From the NCBI RefSeq assembly GCF_947490095.1, contig NZ_CANLFS010000014.1:1-64000 (forward strand): DNA of 64,000 nucleotides, given 5' to 3'. This stretch comes from an uncultured Halomonas sp. (GTDB lineage: Bacteria > Pseudomonadota > Gammaproteobacteria > Pseudomonadales > Halomonadaceae). Shown in pieces: positions 8,665 through 16,874 of this stretch (the stretch's first letter is position 1; every line of letters begins with the position of its first letter). The position numbers and the translations under genes are program-made. A model generated the notes under the pieces. It saw only the letters and a program-made list of their open reading frames with translations, was not told the DNA's origin and ran no database searches.

Positions 8665-10039
8665 AGCGGTCGACATTCCGGTGATGATCGTCGATGACGA
8701 GCCTCACCTGCGTATCAGCGCCAGCCAGACCCTGGAGCTGGCCGGCTATGCGCCGGCGCCCTACGCCGGCGCCGAGGCCACCCTGGACGCCCTCGAGAGC
8801 GACTTCCCCGGCGTCATCGTCAGCGATATCCGCATGCCCGGCATGGATGGCATGGCGCTGCTGCGCGAGGTGCGCCGGCGCGACCCGGACCTGCCGGTGA
8901 TCCTGATCACCGGACATGGCGACATTTCCACCGCCGTGGAAGCCATGCGCGAGGGCGCCTGGGACTTCCTGGAGAAGCCCTTCGCCGCCGAGCGACTGGT
9001 GGAGGTGGTACGCCGCGGTGTGGAGAAGCGTCGCCTGAGCCTCGAGAACCGTCGGCTGCGTGCCGAACTCGAAGCCCAGCAGGCGGCCCCCGGTCCTCGA
9101 TTGGTGGGGCGCACCCCGGCCATCCAGCGCCTGGCAAGCATGGTTCAGCGCATTAGTCAGGTGGAGACGGACGTGCTGCTGTTCGGCGAGACCGGTGCCG
9201 GCAAGGACCTGGTGGCCCGCGCCATCCATGAACGCAGCCCCCGGGCCGGCCATCCCTTCGTGGCCATCAACTGCGGCGCGATACCGGAGAGCATCATCGA
9301 GTCGGAATTGTTCGGCCACGAGAAGGGCTCCTTCACCGGCGCCGTGGAGCGGCGCATCGGCAAGTTCGAGCACGCCAACGGCGGCACGGTGTTCCTCGAT
9401 GAGATCGAGTCGATGCCGCTGGCTCTTCAGGTCAAGCTGCTGCGGGTGCTGCAGGAGCGCAGCGTCGAGCGCCTGGGCGCCAACGTGCCAGTGCCGCTGG
9501 ATATCCGCGTGATCGCCGCCACCAAGGTCGACCTCAAGGCCGCCGCCGAGGCCGGAGTGTTCCGCGAGGACCTCTACTATCGCCTCGATGTGGTCACCCT
9601 GCCGATCCCACCGCTACGCGAGCGGCGCGAAGACATCCCACTGCTGTTCCAGCACTTCGCGGTAGTGGCCGCCAATCGCAGCGGCCTGGAAGCACCGTCT
9701 CTGGATGCCACCGGCATCGCCGCGCTGCTCGCCCATGACTGGCCGGGCAACGTGCGCGAGCTGCGTAACCTCGCCGAGCGCTATGTGCTGCTGGGAGCCG
9801 CCTTCGACTACCGCCTGGAGGCCCTTCTGGCCGGCGCCGAAAGCGGGGCAGGCGAACTCCCGCTACCCCAGCAGGTGGAGCTGTTCGAGAAGAGCCTGCT
9901 CGACCAGGCACTCGCCCGCCACCACGGCCGGGTCAGTGAGATCAGCGAGCGGCTCGGCCTGCCGCGCAAGACGCTCTACGACAAGCTCAGGAAGTATGAC
10001 CTGCGCGCCGAAGATTATCGCCACAGCGACGCCCCCTGA
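8657..10039 (+). CDS. dctD: Sigma-54-dependent response regulator DctD
   Basis: A 460-residue NtrC-family activator. The receiver domain has IVDDE at residues 9-13 and the phosphoacceptor in VSDIRMPG. The AAA+ domain has Walker A GETGAGKD, the sigma-54 contact loop as GSFTGA (usual GAFTGA; the serine form occurs in functional members), and Walker [11 protein letters not shown]. The C-terminal Fis-type helix-turn-helix is [18 protein letters not shown]. The start at 8657 overlaps the dctB end by 8 bases. DctD normally activates C4-dicarboxylate or related transporter genes with sigma-54 RNA polymerase. The TRAP operon about 5.5 kb downstream has a matching promoter. The 3' end overlaps the convergent next gene by 25 bases. 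Confidence 0.92.
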   Translation: MHEAVDIPVMIVDDEPHLRISASQTLELAGYAPAPYAGAEATLDALESDFPGVIVSDIRMPGMDGMALLREVRRRDPDLPVILITGHGDISTAVEAMREGAWDFLEKPFAAERLVEVVRRGVEKRRLSLENRRLRAELEAQQAAPGPRLVGRTPAIQRLASMVQRISQVETDVLLFGETGAGKDLVARAIHERSPRAGHPFVAINCGAIPESIIESELFGHEKGSFTGAVERRIGKFEHANGGTVFLDEIESMPLALQVKLLRVLQERSVERLGANVPVPLDIRVIAATKVDLKAAAEAGVFREDLYYRLDVVTLPIPPLRERREDIPLLFQHFAVVAANRSGLEAPSLDATGIAALLAHDWPGNVRELRNLAERYVLLGAAFDYRLEALLAGAESGAGELPLPQQVELFEKSLLDQALARHHGRVSEISERLGLPRKTLYDKLRKYDLRAEDYRHSDAP

Positions 10040-10686
10040 TCGAACAGGCCGACCAGCACGCTCCACGCCGGCAACCAGGGCAGTAGACTGGCCCCGACGG
10101 CCATCATCGCCAGGGAATTGCCGGGCGAGCGCCAGTCCAGCGGCTTGAACGCGGTGCCGAAGGAGCGCTTGATGCGCGCCCCGGTAAGGTCGACGCTATA
10201 GAGCTCATCGAGCAGCAGATGCAGCATGAACCCCAGCGTCAGTGCCAGGCCATGGCTCCATGCCAGGGCATCGGGCTGGTCCAGCAACCGATAGCTGAGT
10301 GCCGTGGTCGACAGGCCACAGAAGACCGCCGCCAACAGTGAGTGCCAGATACCACGGTGTACGGTGAGGCGAGCGAACACTCTGCCGGCCAGATGGCGCA
10401 CTCCCAGGTAGGAGGCACCGCAGGCCAGCAGCAACTCAGCCGTGGAGAGGCGGCCCTGGAGCACCAGGGCGCTCACCACGACCGCGAGCACCGCCAGCAG
10501 GTGGAAGACCAGGCGTATCGCCCGGGATCTGTCGGCGTCGATGTCGGGCAGGATTCCGCCGAGAGAGACTAGCGCCAGCATGGGCAGCGCCTGCCAGGTC
10601 TCCCACAGCCCCGCCTGCCAGCCACCGTAGGAAACCACGGCGCCGCCGGCGGCGGCCACGACAAGGTGGGTGCGAAAATTGGCCAT
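10015..10686 (-). CDS. YdjM-type membrane-bound metal-dependent hydrolase family (DUF457)
   Basis: A 223-residue integral membrane protein of the PF04307 (YdjM/DUF457) type. The family pattern is clear: an N-terminal MANFRTHL, then GGILPDIDAD (the conserved PDxD), later THRGIWHS-like VHRGIWHSL, and GFMLHLLLDE, giving histidines and acids that could bind a metal. Several hydrophobic helices separate these motifs. The biochemical role is not known; in E. coli ydjM is a LexA-regulated gene. Convergent with dctD and overlapping its end. Confidence 0.75.
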   Translation of the reverse strand: MANFRTHLVVAAAGGAVVSYGGWQAGLWETWQALPMLALVSLGGILPDIDADRSRAIRLVFHLLAVLAVVVSALVLQGRLSTAELLLACGASYLGVRHLAGRVFARLTVHRGIWHSLLAAVFCGLSTTALSYRLLDQPDALAWSHGLALTLGFMLHLLLDELYSVDLTGARIKRSFGTAFKPLDWRSPGNSLAMMAVGASLLPWLPAWSVLVGLFDQGASLWR

Positions 10687-10765
10687 GCTGGAGCGGCCCT
10701 CGGCAAGCTGGATAAATCAACAGATTATCCCCCGCTCGAGCATGGAAAAACAATGTGTTAGTAAA

Positions 10766-11317
10766 TTATTCTTCGACCGACGCCAGATAGTCGTCCTTGA
10801 GCCTGACGTAGTTGCCGGCGGTATAGGGGAAGAACTCACGCTCCTTCTCCTTCAGCGGTCGCAACGCCTTGGCCGGATTACCGGCGTAGACATGCCCGCT
10901 CTCGAGCCGCTTGCCGGGCGTGACCACGGCACCCGCGGCAATGATGACCTCGTCCTCTACCACGGCACCATCCATGACGATGGCGCCCATGCCGACCAGG
11001 ATACGACTGCCCAGCGTGGCTCCGTGGAGAATCGCCTTGTGGCCGATGGTCACGTCTTCGCCGATGGTCAGCGGAAAGCCGCCCGGGTTGAAGTCGCTGG
11101 CATGGGTGATATGCAGCACACAGCCGTCCTGCACGCTGGTGCGCGCACCGATCCGAATGCGATGCATGTCGCCACGAATCACCGCCATGGGCCATACCGA
11201 GCAGTCATCCCCCAGCACCACATCGCCGAGCACGAGACTTGCCGGATCAATATAGACACGCTCCCCCAGGCGGGGCCGCTGGCCCTTCCAGGAACGAAGG
11301 CTTCTTGAGTCGCTCAT
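10766..11317 (-). CDS. Gamma-carbonic anhydrase family protein (YrdA/PaaY type)
   Basis: A 183-residue left-handed beta-helix protein made of hexapeptide repeats (LGDDCSVWPMAVIRGD, IGARTSVQDG, IGEDVTIGH). The three metal-site histidines are recognisable in HITHAS and GHKAILHG. It belongs to the gamma-carbonic anhydrase/PaaY/YrdA family; many members have low or unknown activity. The ATG at 11317 is preferred over one six bases upstream because GAGGAG then has proper spacing. An NSS transporter gene lies 32 bases upstream on the same strand, so the two are probably co-transcribed. Confidence 0.85.
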   Translation of the reverse strand: MSDSRSLRSWKGQRPRLGERVYIDPASLVLGDVVLGDDCSVWPMAVIRGDMHRIRIGARTSVQDGCVLHITHASDFNPGGFPLTIGEDVTIGHKAILHGATLGSRILVGMGAIVMDGAVVEDEVIIAAGAVVTPGKRLESGHVYAGNPAKALRPLKEKEREFFPYTAGNYVRLKDDYLASVEE

Positions 11318-11349
11318 TGTCATCTCCTCGTCGTCGATTGGGCCGGCTC

Positions 11350-12690
11350 TCAGATCAGCCCGGCCACCAATACTACCAGCGTCAGCGGAATGGCAATCCA
11401 GCGGGTCACCGTCTGCCACAGCGCGAAGCCGCCATTGTTCACGCCCAGGGCGCGTCGCGCCGTGGCCTCCGGTAACACCCAGGTGGCGAAGATGGCGATC
11501 AACATCCCGCCCAGCGGCAGGAAGACCTCCGGTGGAATGGTGCTGACCAGCTCGAAGCCGTTCATGCCGAACAGTGGCCGCCACTCGGCGAGGCTCGAGA
11601 ACGAAAACACCGTCAACAGCCCCAACAGCCATACGGCCAGGCCCACCAGGGCAGCGGCGATGGCACGCGGCAGCCCCAGCCCCTGCAGGGTAGACACCAT
11701 GGGCTCGGCCAGGTTGATCGACGACGTCCAGGTCGCCAGCAGCAGCAGCAGGAAGAACAGGCTCAACCAGAGGGCGCCCCCGGGCAGCTCGGCGAAGGCG
11801 ATGGGCAGCGTGACGAACATCAGTCCGGGGCCCTCGCTGGGATCCATGCCCTGGGAGAACACCACCGAGAAGATCGCGATGCCGGCCAGCAGGGCCACGG
11901 CGACATCGAGTACCGCCACCGCCCCGACGGCCCGCGGCAGGCTCTGCTGCTCCGGCATGTAGGCGCCGTAGGCCATCAGGGCACAGGCCCCCACCGCCAG
12001 GGTAAAGAAGGCATGCCCCATGGCGTGCATCACCACCAGCGGGGTCACCGCCGAGAGGTCGGGCTTGAACAGCCACACAAGCGCGGTGCCGAAGCCGCTG
12101 GTGGTGGCGGCATAGCCCGCCAGCATCACCAGCAGCAGATAGAGCAGCGGCATCAGCACATTGTTAAGGCGCTCGAGTCCCTTGGCCACGCCAATGGCCA
12201 CAACCGATATGGTCATCAACAAAAACAGGGTGTGATTGAAGATCATGCGGCCGGGGTCGGCCAGGAAGGCGTCGAAGCCGGCGCCGATCTCGGCGGGTGC
12301 GGCGCCACGGAATTCACCGTTGATGGACGCCACCAGAAATTCGATGGACCAGCCGGACACCACCGAATAGAAGGAGAGTATGCAAAACACGGTGAAGGCG
12401 CCGAACAGCCCCAACAGTCGCCAATGGCGACTGGCGCCTGCCGCCACGGCCAGATGCCCAAGCGAGGCCACCGGGCTACGCCGCCCGGCGCGCCCGATCA
12501 TGATCTCCGCCATCATGACCGGCAGCCCCAGCAGCAGCACGAAGGCCACATAAAGCACCAGGAACACCGCGCCGCCGTTCTCGCCGGTGATATAGGGGAA
12601 ACGCCAGATATTGCCCAACCCCACTGCCGCCCCGGTAACCGCCAGGATAAAGGCGCGCCGCGTGCTCCAGCGCTCCAGCGTCTCACTCAT
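11350..12690 (-). CDS. Sodium-dependent transporter of the NSS (SNF) family
   Basis: A 446-residue membrane protein with the NSS signature GAAVGLGNIWRFPYITGENGGAVF in the first helices and about eleven to twelve hydrophobic segments. The unwound helix 1 with GLGN-WRFP and the sodium-site region are intact. Bacterial members import amino acids or related compounds with Na+. The substrate cannot be told from sequence. The start at 12690 has GGGAG upstream. A second, clearly related NSS gene lies at 51.0 kb. Confidence 0.9.
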   Translation of the reverse strand: MSETLERWSTRRAFILAVTGAAVGLGNIWRFPYITGENGGAVFLVLYVAFVLLLGLPVMMAEIMIGRAGRRSPVASLGHLAVAAGASRHWRLLGLFGAFTVFCILSFYSVVSGWSIEFLVASINGEFRGAAPAEIGAGFDAFLADPGRMIFNHTLFLLMTISVVAIGVAKGLERLNNVLMPLLYLLLVMLAGYAATTSGFGTALVWLFKPDLSAVTPLVVMHAMGHAFFTLAVGACALMAYGAYMPEQQSLPRAVGAVAVLDVAVALLAGIAIFSVVFSQGMDPSEGPGLMFVTLPIAFAELPGGALWLSLFFLLLLLATWTSSINLAEPMVSTLQGLGLPRAIAAALVGLAVWLLGLLTVFSFSSLAEWRPLFGMNGFELVSTIPPEVFLPLGGMLIAIFATWVLPEATARRALGVNNGGFALWQTVTRWIAIPLTLVVLVAGLI

Positions 12691-12846
12691 GATTGATTCT
12701 CCCGAAACACGGCGTGCGCCGCCCGCACGCTTGAAAGCCAGCAAGCCTAGCAGCCCGGCCCACGACGGCAAAGCCTGGACCACATTGAAACCCGCCGCCT
12801 CCGCCCGCATCTTAGAGGACGACCCCACTCCCTTCCCGAGGTATGC

Positions 12847-14895
12847 ATGTCCCGCAACCCCCTGCTCGAAACCCATGAGCTCCCCCCCTTCGAAGCCATC
12901 CACCCCGAGCATGCGGTGCCGGCCATCGACGAGCTGCTCACCGAGAACCGTCGCGCCATCGAGACCCTCGTCGAGCAGGCCGAGCGGGAGCCACCCAGCT
13001 GGCAGAGCCTGGCCGCCCCCCTGGAAGCCTTGAATGATCGCCTGTCGCGCGCCTGGTCGCCGATTTCTCACCTCAATGGCACCATGAACAACCCGGCGCT
13101 GCGCGAGGCTTACCAGGCCTGCCTGGGCAAGCTCTCCGACTACAGCACCTGGCTGGGCCAGCACGAGGGGCTATTTCGTGCCTGGCAGGCCCTCAAGGAA
13201 GGCGGCGCCTGGGAGACGCTCGATGCCGCCCAGCGGCGCACCGTCGACAATACCCTGCGTGACTTCCGCCTCGCCGGTGTCGACCTGCCCGCCGAGAAGA
13301 AGCATCGCTACGGTGAGATCAAGGCGCGTCTCTCCGAGCTCTCCAACACCTTCTCCAATCAGCTGCTGGATGCCACCCAGGCCTGGCACCTGAGCCTCGA
13401 CGACGAGACCCGCCTGGCCGGCCTGCCGGAGAGTGCCCTGGCCACCCTGCGCGCCAACGCCGAGGCCAAGGAAGAGACCGGTTACCGTATCACCCTGGAC
13501 TTTCCCAGCTTCTTTCCGGTGGTGTCCTACGCCGACGACCGCGAGCTGCGCCGCGAGGTCTACACCGCCTTCGTGACCCGCGCCTCGGACCAGGGGCCCT
13601 ACGCCGGCCAATATGACAATGCCCCGCTGATGGAAGAAATCCTCGCCCTGCGTCATGAGCTGGCCCAGCTGCTGGGCTTTGCCACCTACGCCGACTATTC
13701 GCTGGAAACCAAGATGGCCGAGTCACCGGCCGAGGCACAGGGCTTCCTCGAAGACCTGGCGACACGCGCGGTCCCCCAGGCACGCCAGGAGTTCACCGAA
13801 CTCGCGGCCTTCGCCGACGAGGCACTGGGCATGGCCGACCTCGAGCCCTGGGACATCGGCTACGTCAGCGAGAAGCTGCGCGAAGCCCGCCACGCCATCA
13901 ACGAAGAGCAGCTGCGCCCCTACTTTCCCGCCCCGCGGGTGGTCGAGGGCCTGTTTCGAGTCGTCGAGCGCCTGTTCGGCGTTACCTTCCGCGAGGACGA
14001 GCGGGCACCGCGCTATCATCCCGACGTCCGTTTCTTCCGCATCCTCGAAAACGACGCGCCCATCGCCGGCTTCTATCTGGACCTCTATGCGCGTGAAGGC
14101 AAGCGCGGTGGCGCCTGGATGGATGAATGCCGAGTGCGCCGCCACGAGGGGGATACCCTGCAGCTCCCGGTGGCCTACCTGACCTGTAACTTTACCCGCC
14201 CGGTGGGGGAGCGTCCGGCGCTGCTGACCCACGACGAGGTGGTCACCCTGTTCCATGAGTTCGGCCACGGCCTGCACCATATGCTGACCCGGCAGACCAT
14301 CGCCGACATCTCCGGCATCAACGGCGTGGCCTGGGATGCGGTAGAGCTGCCCAGCCAGTTCATGGAGAACTACTGCTGGGAGCGTGAGGGGCTCGACCTG
14401 ATCGCCGGTCACGTCGACACCGGCGCGGCGCTGCCCGACGAGCTGCTCGGAAAGCTTCAGGCGGCCAGAAACTTCCAGTCCGCCATGGGCATGGTGCGCC
14501 AGCTGGAGTTCTCGCTGTTCGACCTGCGCCTGCACCACGACCTCGAGGCCCCTGCCGCGGCCGAGATCCAGGCGCTGCTCGATGCGGTACGCGAGGATGT
14601 CTCGGTGGTGCCCCGCGCCGCCTTCAACCGCTTCCAGAACGGCTTCGGGCATATCTTCGCCGGCGGCTATGCGGCGGGCTATTACAGCTACAAGTGGGCC
14701 GAAGTCCTCTCCGCGGACGCCTGGAGTGCCTTCGAGGAAGCGGGTATCTTCGACCCCGAGACCGGCCATCGCTTCCGTACCGAGATCCTCGAGCAGGGCG
14801 GCGCTCGCGACGCCGCCGACCTGTTCCAGGCCTTCCGCGGCCGCGCGCCCAGCGTTGAGCCGCTACTGCGTCACAGCGGCATCACCGCCGGCTGA
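12847..14895 (+). CDS. prlC: Oligopeptidase A (M3 family zinc metallopeptidase)
   Basis: A 682-residue cytoplasmic thimet-type oligopeptidase that degrades short peptides, including cleaved signal peptides. The zinc motif HEFGHGLHHML and the third ligand region GINGVAWDAVELPSQFMENY are present. The length equals that of E. coli PrlC (about 680). The zinc-ribbon gene downstream is a common partner of prlC in this group. A 156-base gap separates it from the divergent NSS gene. Confidence 0.95.
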   Translation: MSRNPLLETHELPPFEAIHPEHAVPAIDELLTENRRAIETLVEQAEREPPSWQSLAAPLEALNDRLSRAWSPISHLNGTMNNPALREAYQACLGKLSDYSTWLGQHEGLFRAWQALKEGGAWETLDAAQRRTVDNTLRDFRLAGVDLPAEKKHRYGEIKARLSELSNTFSNQLLDATQAWHLSLDDETRLAGLPESALATLRANAEAKEETGYRITLDFPSFFPVVSYADDRELRREVYTAFVTRASDQGPYAGQYDNAPLMEEILALRHELAQLLGFATYADYSLETKMAESPAEAQGFLEDLATRAVPQARQEFTELAAFADEALGMADLEPWDIGYVSEKLREARHAINEEQLRPYFPAPRVVEGLFRVVERLFGVTFREDERAPRYHPDVRFFRILENDAPIAGFYLDLYAREGKRGGAWMDECRVRRHEGDTLQLPVAYLTCNFTRPVGERPALLTHDEVVTLFHEFGHGLHHMLTRQTIADISGINGVAWDAVELPSQFMENYCWEREGLDLIAGHVDTGAALPDELLGKLQAARNFQSAMGMVRQLEFSLFDLRLHHDLEAPAAAEIQALLDAVREDVSVVPRAAFNRFQNGFGHIFAGGYAAGYYSYKWAEVLSADAWSAFEEAGIFDPETGHRFRTEILEQGGARDAADLFQAFRGRAPSVEPLLRHSGITAG

Positions 14896-14947
14896 TCCTT
14901 CGCCATACCCGCCTCGGCCCAGGGGGTCGAGGCCCACAGGAGTTCCC

Positions 14948-15139
14948 ATGGCCACCCAGAAACGCTTTATCGCCGGCGCCATCTGCCCGCGCTGTGTCGA
15001 GCCGATGTGAACGAGCACCGCATCCGCGACGGGATCTAACGCTTTATCGCCGGCGCCACCTGTCCACTCTGCCCGTGTCGCGCCGATGTGAACGAGCATC
15101 GTATCCGCGACGGGATCTCCGCCTTTCAGTACCGGTAAC
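14948..15139 (+). pseudogene. Two decayed partial copies of the downstream zinc-ribbon gene
   Basis: Copy 1 has its own AGGAG and ATG at 14948 and encodes MATQKRFIAGAICPRCVEPM before a stop at 15010. Copy 2 (from about 15038) has no start and reads RFIAGATCPLCPCRADVNEH and on to a TAA near 15136. Both match the first 12-15 codons of the intact gene at 15154. After that point they share a segment with each other (GAACGAGCAYCGYATCCGCG at 15009 and 15090) that differs from the intact gene. The spacing of 77-81 bases between copies shows small indels. Confidence 0.7.
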
Positions 15140-15153
15140 AACAGGAGCCCATT

Positions 15154-15399
15154 ATGGCCATCCAGAAACGCTTTATCGCCGGCGCCATCTGCCCGCGCTG
15201 TGCCGAGATGGACCGCATCCGCAGCTGGGAACAGAACGGCATCCGCTATCGCGAGTGCGTCAGCTGCGACTTCTTCGAGCAGCTTCCCATCGAAGAACAG
15301 GCCTCCCCCGAGCTTGCCACCCGCGTCAGCCATCATCGTCAGGAGGAGAGCGTCGAGGATTTCCAGACGGTGAAGATCATCGACCCCAGGAAACGCTGA
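15154..15399 (+). CDS. YheV-family putative zinc ribbon protein (DUF2387)
   Basis: An 81-residue protein. CPRC near residue 14 and CVSCDFFE near residue 36 are two CxxC pairs expected to bind one zinc ion. The family is known as YheV/DUF2387, of unknown function, and is often found next to prlC as here. The start has CAGGAG seven bases upstream. The protein C terminus (VKIIDPRKR) is basic. It follows two broken copies of its own 5' end. Confidence 0.85.
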   Translation: MAIQKRFIAGAICPRCAEMDRIRSWEQNGIRYRECVSCDFFEQLPIEEQASPELATRVSHHRQEESVEDFQTVKIIDPRKR

Positions 15400-15437
15400 G
15401 ATGACCCGCCTGGGAGTGGCTCGAGCCTTGCCGCCGC

Positions 15438-15465
15438 GGCGCCGGCCAGCCGATTGACCGGCGCC
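15438..15465 (+). terminator. GC-rich hairpin after the zinc-ribbon gene
   Basis: GGCGCCGG and CCGGCGCC form a perfect 8-bp stem with a 12-base loop, 38 bases after the stop codon. Only TT follows, so as an intrinsic terminator it is weak. Confidence 0.35.
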
Positions 15466-15501
15466 TTGATGAGATAGCGCTCCCTTGTCGGCAGGGTGTT
15501 C

Positions 15502-15552
15502 TGTGCGGGTTTCCACACACCGCCTGCGGCCTCATGTGCGGAAATCCGCCGC
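15502..15552. promoter_or_regulatory. Tandem palindromes, candidate DctD enhancer (UAS)
   Basis: Site 1 is TGTGCGGGTTTCCACACA (15502-15519), an almost perfect palindrome TGTGYGG-N4-CCRCACA. Site 2 starts TGTGCGGAAATCCGC (15535) and keeps the first half exactly. The two are 33 bases apart, three helical turns, so they face the same side of the DNA. They sit roughly 110-150 bases before the expected start of the sigma-54 promoter at 15630, the normal place for an NtrC-family activator. From memory the motif resembles DctD sites of rhizobia, but I could not check this. Confidence 0.6.
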
Positions 15553-15629
15553 CTTGGCGCTCCACGAGACTCGACCAAGGTCTCAGACACTCTATCCAAC
15601 TAGCTGATATAAAGAATCTTTCAGGGAGA

Positions 15630-15645
15630 TGGCCCGACCCTTGCT
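15630..15645 (+). promoter_or_regulatory. Sigma-54 promoter of the TAXI-TRAP operon
   Basis: TGGCCCGACCCTTGCT has GG and GC separated by exactly ten bases, with T before GG and TTGCT at -12, close to the consensus TGGCACG-N4-TTGC. Transcription would start near 15656, leaving a leader of about 145 bases. The rest of the 400-base gap (15400-15801) holds the palindromes and a GC-rich hairpin and no gene. Confidence 0.75.
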
Positions 15646-15801
15646 GTATTCCTTGCCATGTAGCGGGATGAACGCCCTACGTTGAAAACTGTGTTCCGGC
15701 GCCGACGGCATGCCCGGCAGGAGCTGCCAGACTGACAGGGTTCCTGCCGGACACCAGATGCCCGGGACATCACCAACGACAACATGCAATGGAGTCACGC
15801 C

Positions 15802-16785
15802 ATGCCCCTTCTCTCCACCCGACTGCTCGCCGGCACCGTCGCCGGTACCCTGCTGGTTGCCGCCTCCGCCGCCGCCCAGGATCGCAGCGATTGGCCCGAC
15901 AACTTCACCGTGGGTACCGCCAGCCAGGGCGGCACCTACTTCGTCTACGGCTCCGGCTGGGCCAACCTGGTGGCCGACGAGCTGGGCCTCTCCGGGGGCG
16001 GTGAGGTCACCGGCGGGCCGAACCAGAACCTCGCCCTGGTACACACCGGCGATATCGCCCTGGGCCTGACCACCATGGGTCCGGCCGCCGAGGCCCTGGC
16101 CGGTGAGAGCCCCCTCGCGCCCGGCGTGCCGATGGATAATGTCTGTGCCCTCTTCCCGATGTACGAGACACCGTTCTCCATCACCACCCTGAGCGATAGC
16201 GGCATCGAGTCGATCGCCGACATTCCGGATGGCGCCAGCATCGGCTTCGGTCCGGCCGCTTCCACCTCCGACACCTACTTCCCAGCCATCCTCGAAGAGC
16301 TCGGCGTCGACTTCGATCGCCGCAACGGCGGCTGGAACGACCTGGGCGGCCAGCTCCAGGATGGCCTGATCGACGTCATCGCCTTCGCCGCCGGCATCCC
16401 GATCCCCGCCGTCAGCCAGCTCGAGGTGCAGACCGACATCAATATCGTCGAGTTCACCGAAGCGGAACAGGCCCAGGTACTCGAGGCGTTCCCGGTGTCG
16501 CCCTTCATGATCCCGGCCAGCACCTACCAGACCCTGGAAGAGGATGCCCGTGCCGTCTCCATGTGGAACTTCACCATCGCCGGCTGTGACCTGCCCGAAG
16601 ACCTCGTCTACGAGATCACCAAGCTGAGCCTGGAGAACAACGACAAGATGATGGACATCCACCGCAGTGCCGCCACCAGCGTGCCGGAGAATGTCCAGTA
16701 CAACACCGTGCTGCCCTTCCATCCGGGCGCGGTGCGCTGGTACGAGGAGAACGGCTACGAGATTCCCGACAACCTGAAGCTGTAA
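15802..16785 (+). CDS. TAXI-family TRAP transporter solute-binding protein
   Basis: A 327-residue periplasmic protein. The start at 15802 has GGAG seven bases upstream and leaves a typical signal peptide (LLSTRLLAGTVAGTLLVAASAAAQ). The mature N terminus FTVGTASQGGTYFVYGSGWA is the hallmark of the TAXI (TRAP-associated extracytoplasmic immunogenic) family. The substrate is not predictable from sequence; known or suspected TAXI ligands include glutamate and dicarboxylates. It works with the fused permease encoded next and is driven by the sigma-54 promoter upstream. Confidence 0.92.
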   Translation: MPLLSTRLLAGTVAGTLLVAASAAAQDRSDWPDNFTVGTASQGGTYFVYGSGWANLVADELGLSGGGEVTGGPNQNLALVHTGDIALGLTTMGPAAEALAGESPLAPGVPMDNVCALFPMYETPFSITTLSDSGIESIADIPDGASIGFGPAASTSDTYFPAILEELGVDFDRRNGGWNDLGGQLQDGLIDVIAFAAGIPIPAVSQLEVQTDINIVEFTEAEQAQVLEAFPVSPFMIPASTYQTLEEDARAVSMWNFTIAGCDLPEDLVYEITKLSLENNDKMMDIHRSAATSVPENVQYNTVLPFHPGAVRWYEENGYEIPDNLKL

Positions 16786-16803
16786 TTCCGCACGCCTCCT
16801 GAC

Positions 16804-16836
16804 GCCGCCCCGGGTCGCCAAGCGATCCGGGGCGGC
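16804..16836 (+). other. Intercistronic hairpin between binding protein and permease
   Basis: GCCGCCCCGG and CCGGGGCGGC form a 10-bp perfect stem with a 13-base loop and no U tract. Such hairpins after a binding-protein gene usually protect the upstream message or partially stop transcription, giving more binding protein than permease. The function here is inferred. Confidence 0.5.
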
Positions 16837-16874
16837 ATGCTCGTCGTTTCGTTCCACACCCAAGGGTGTTTTTC

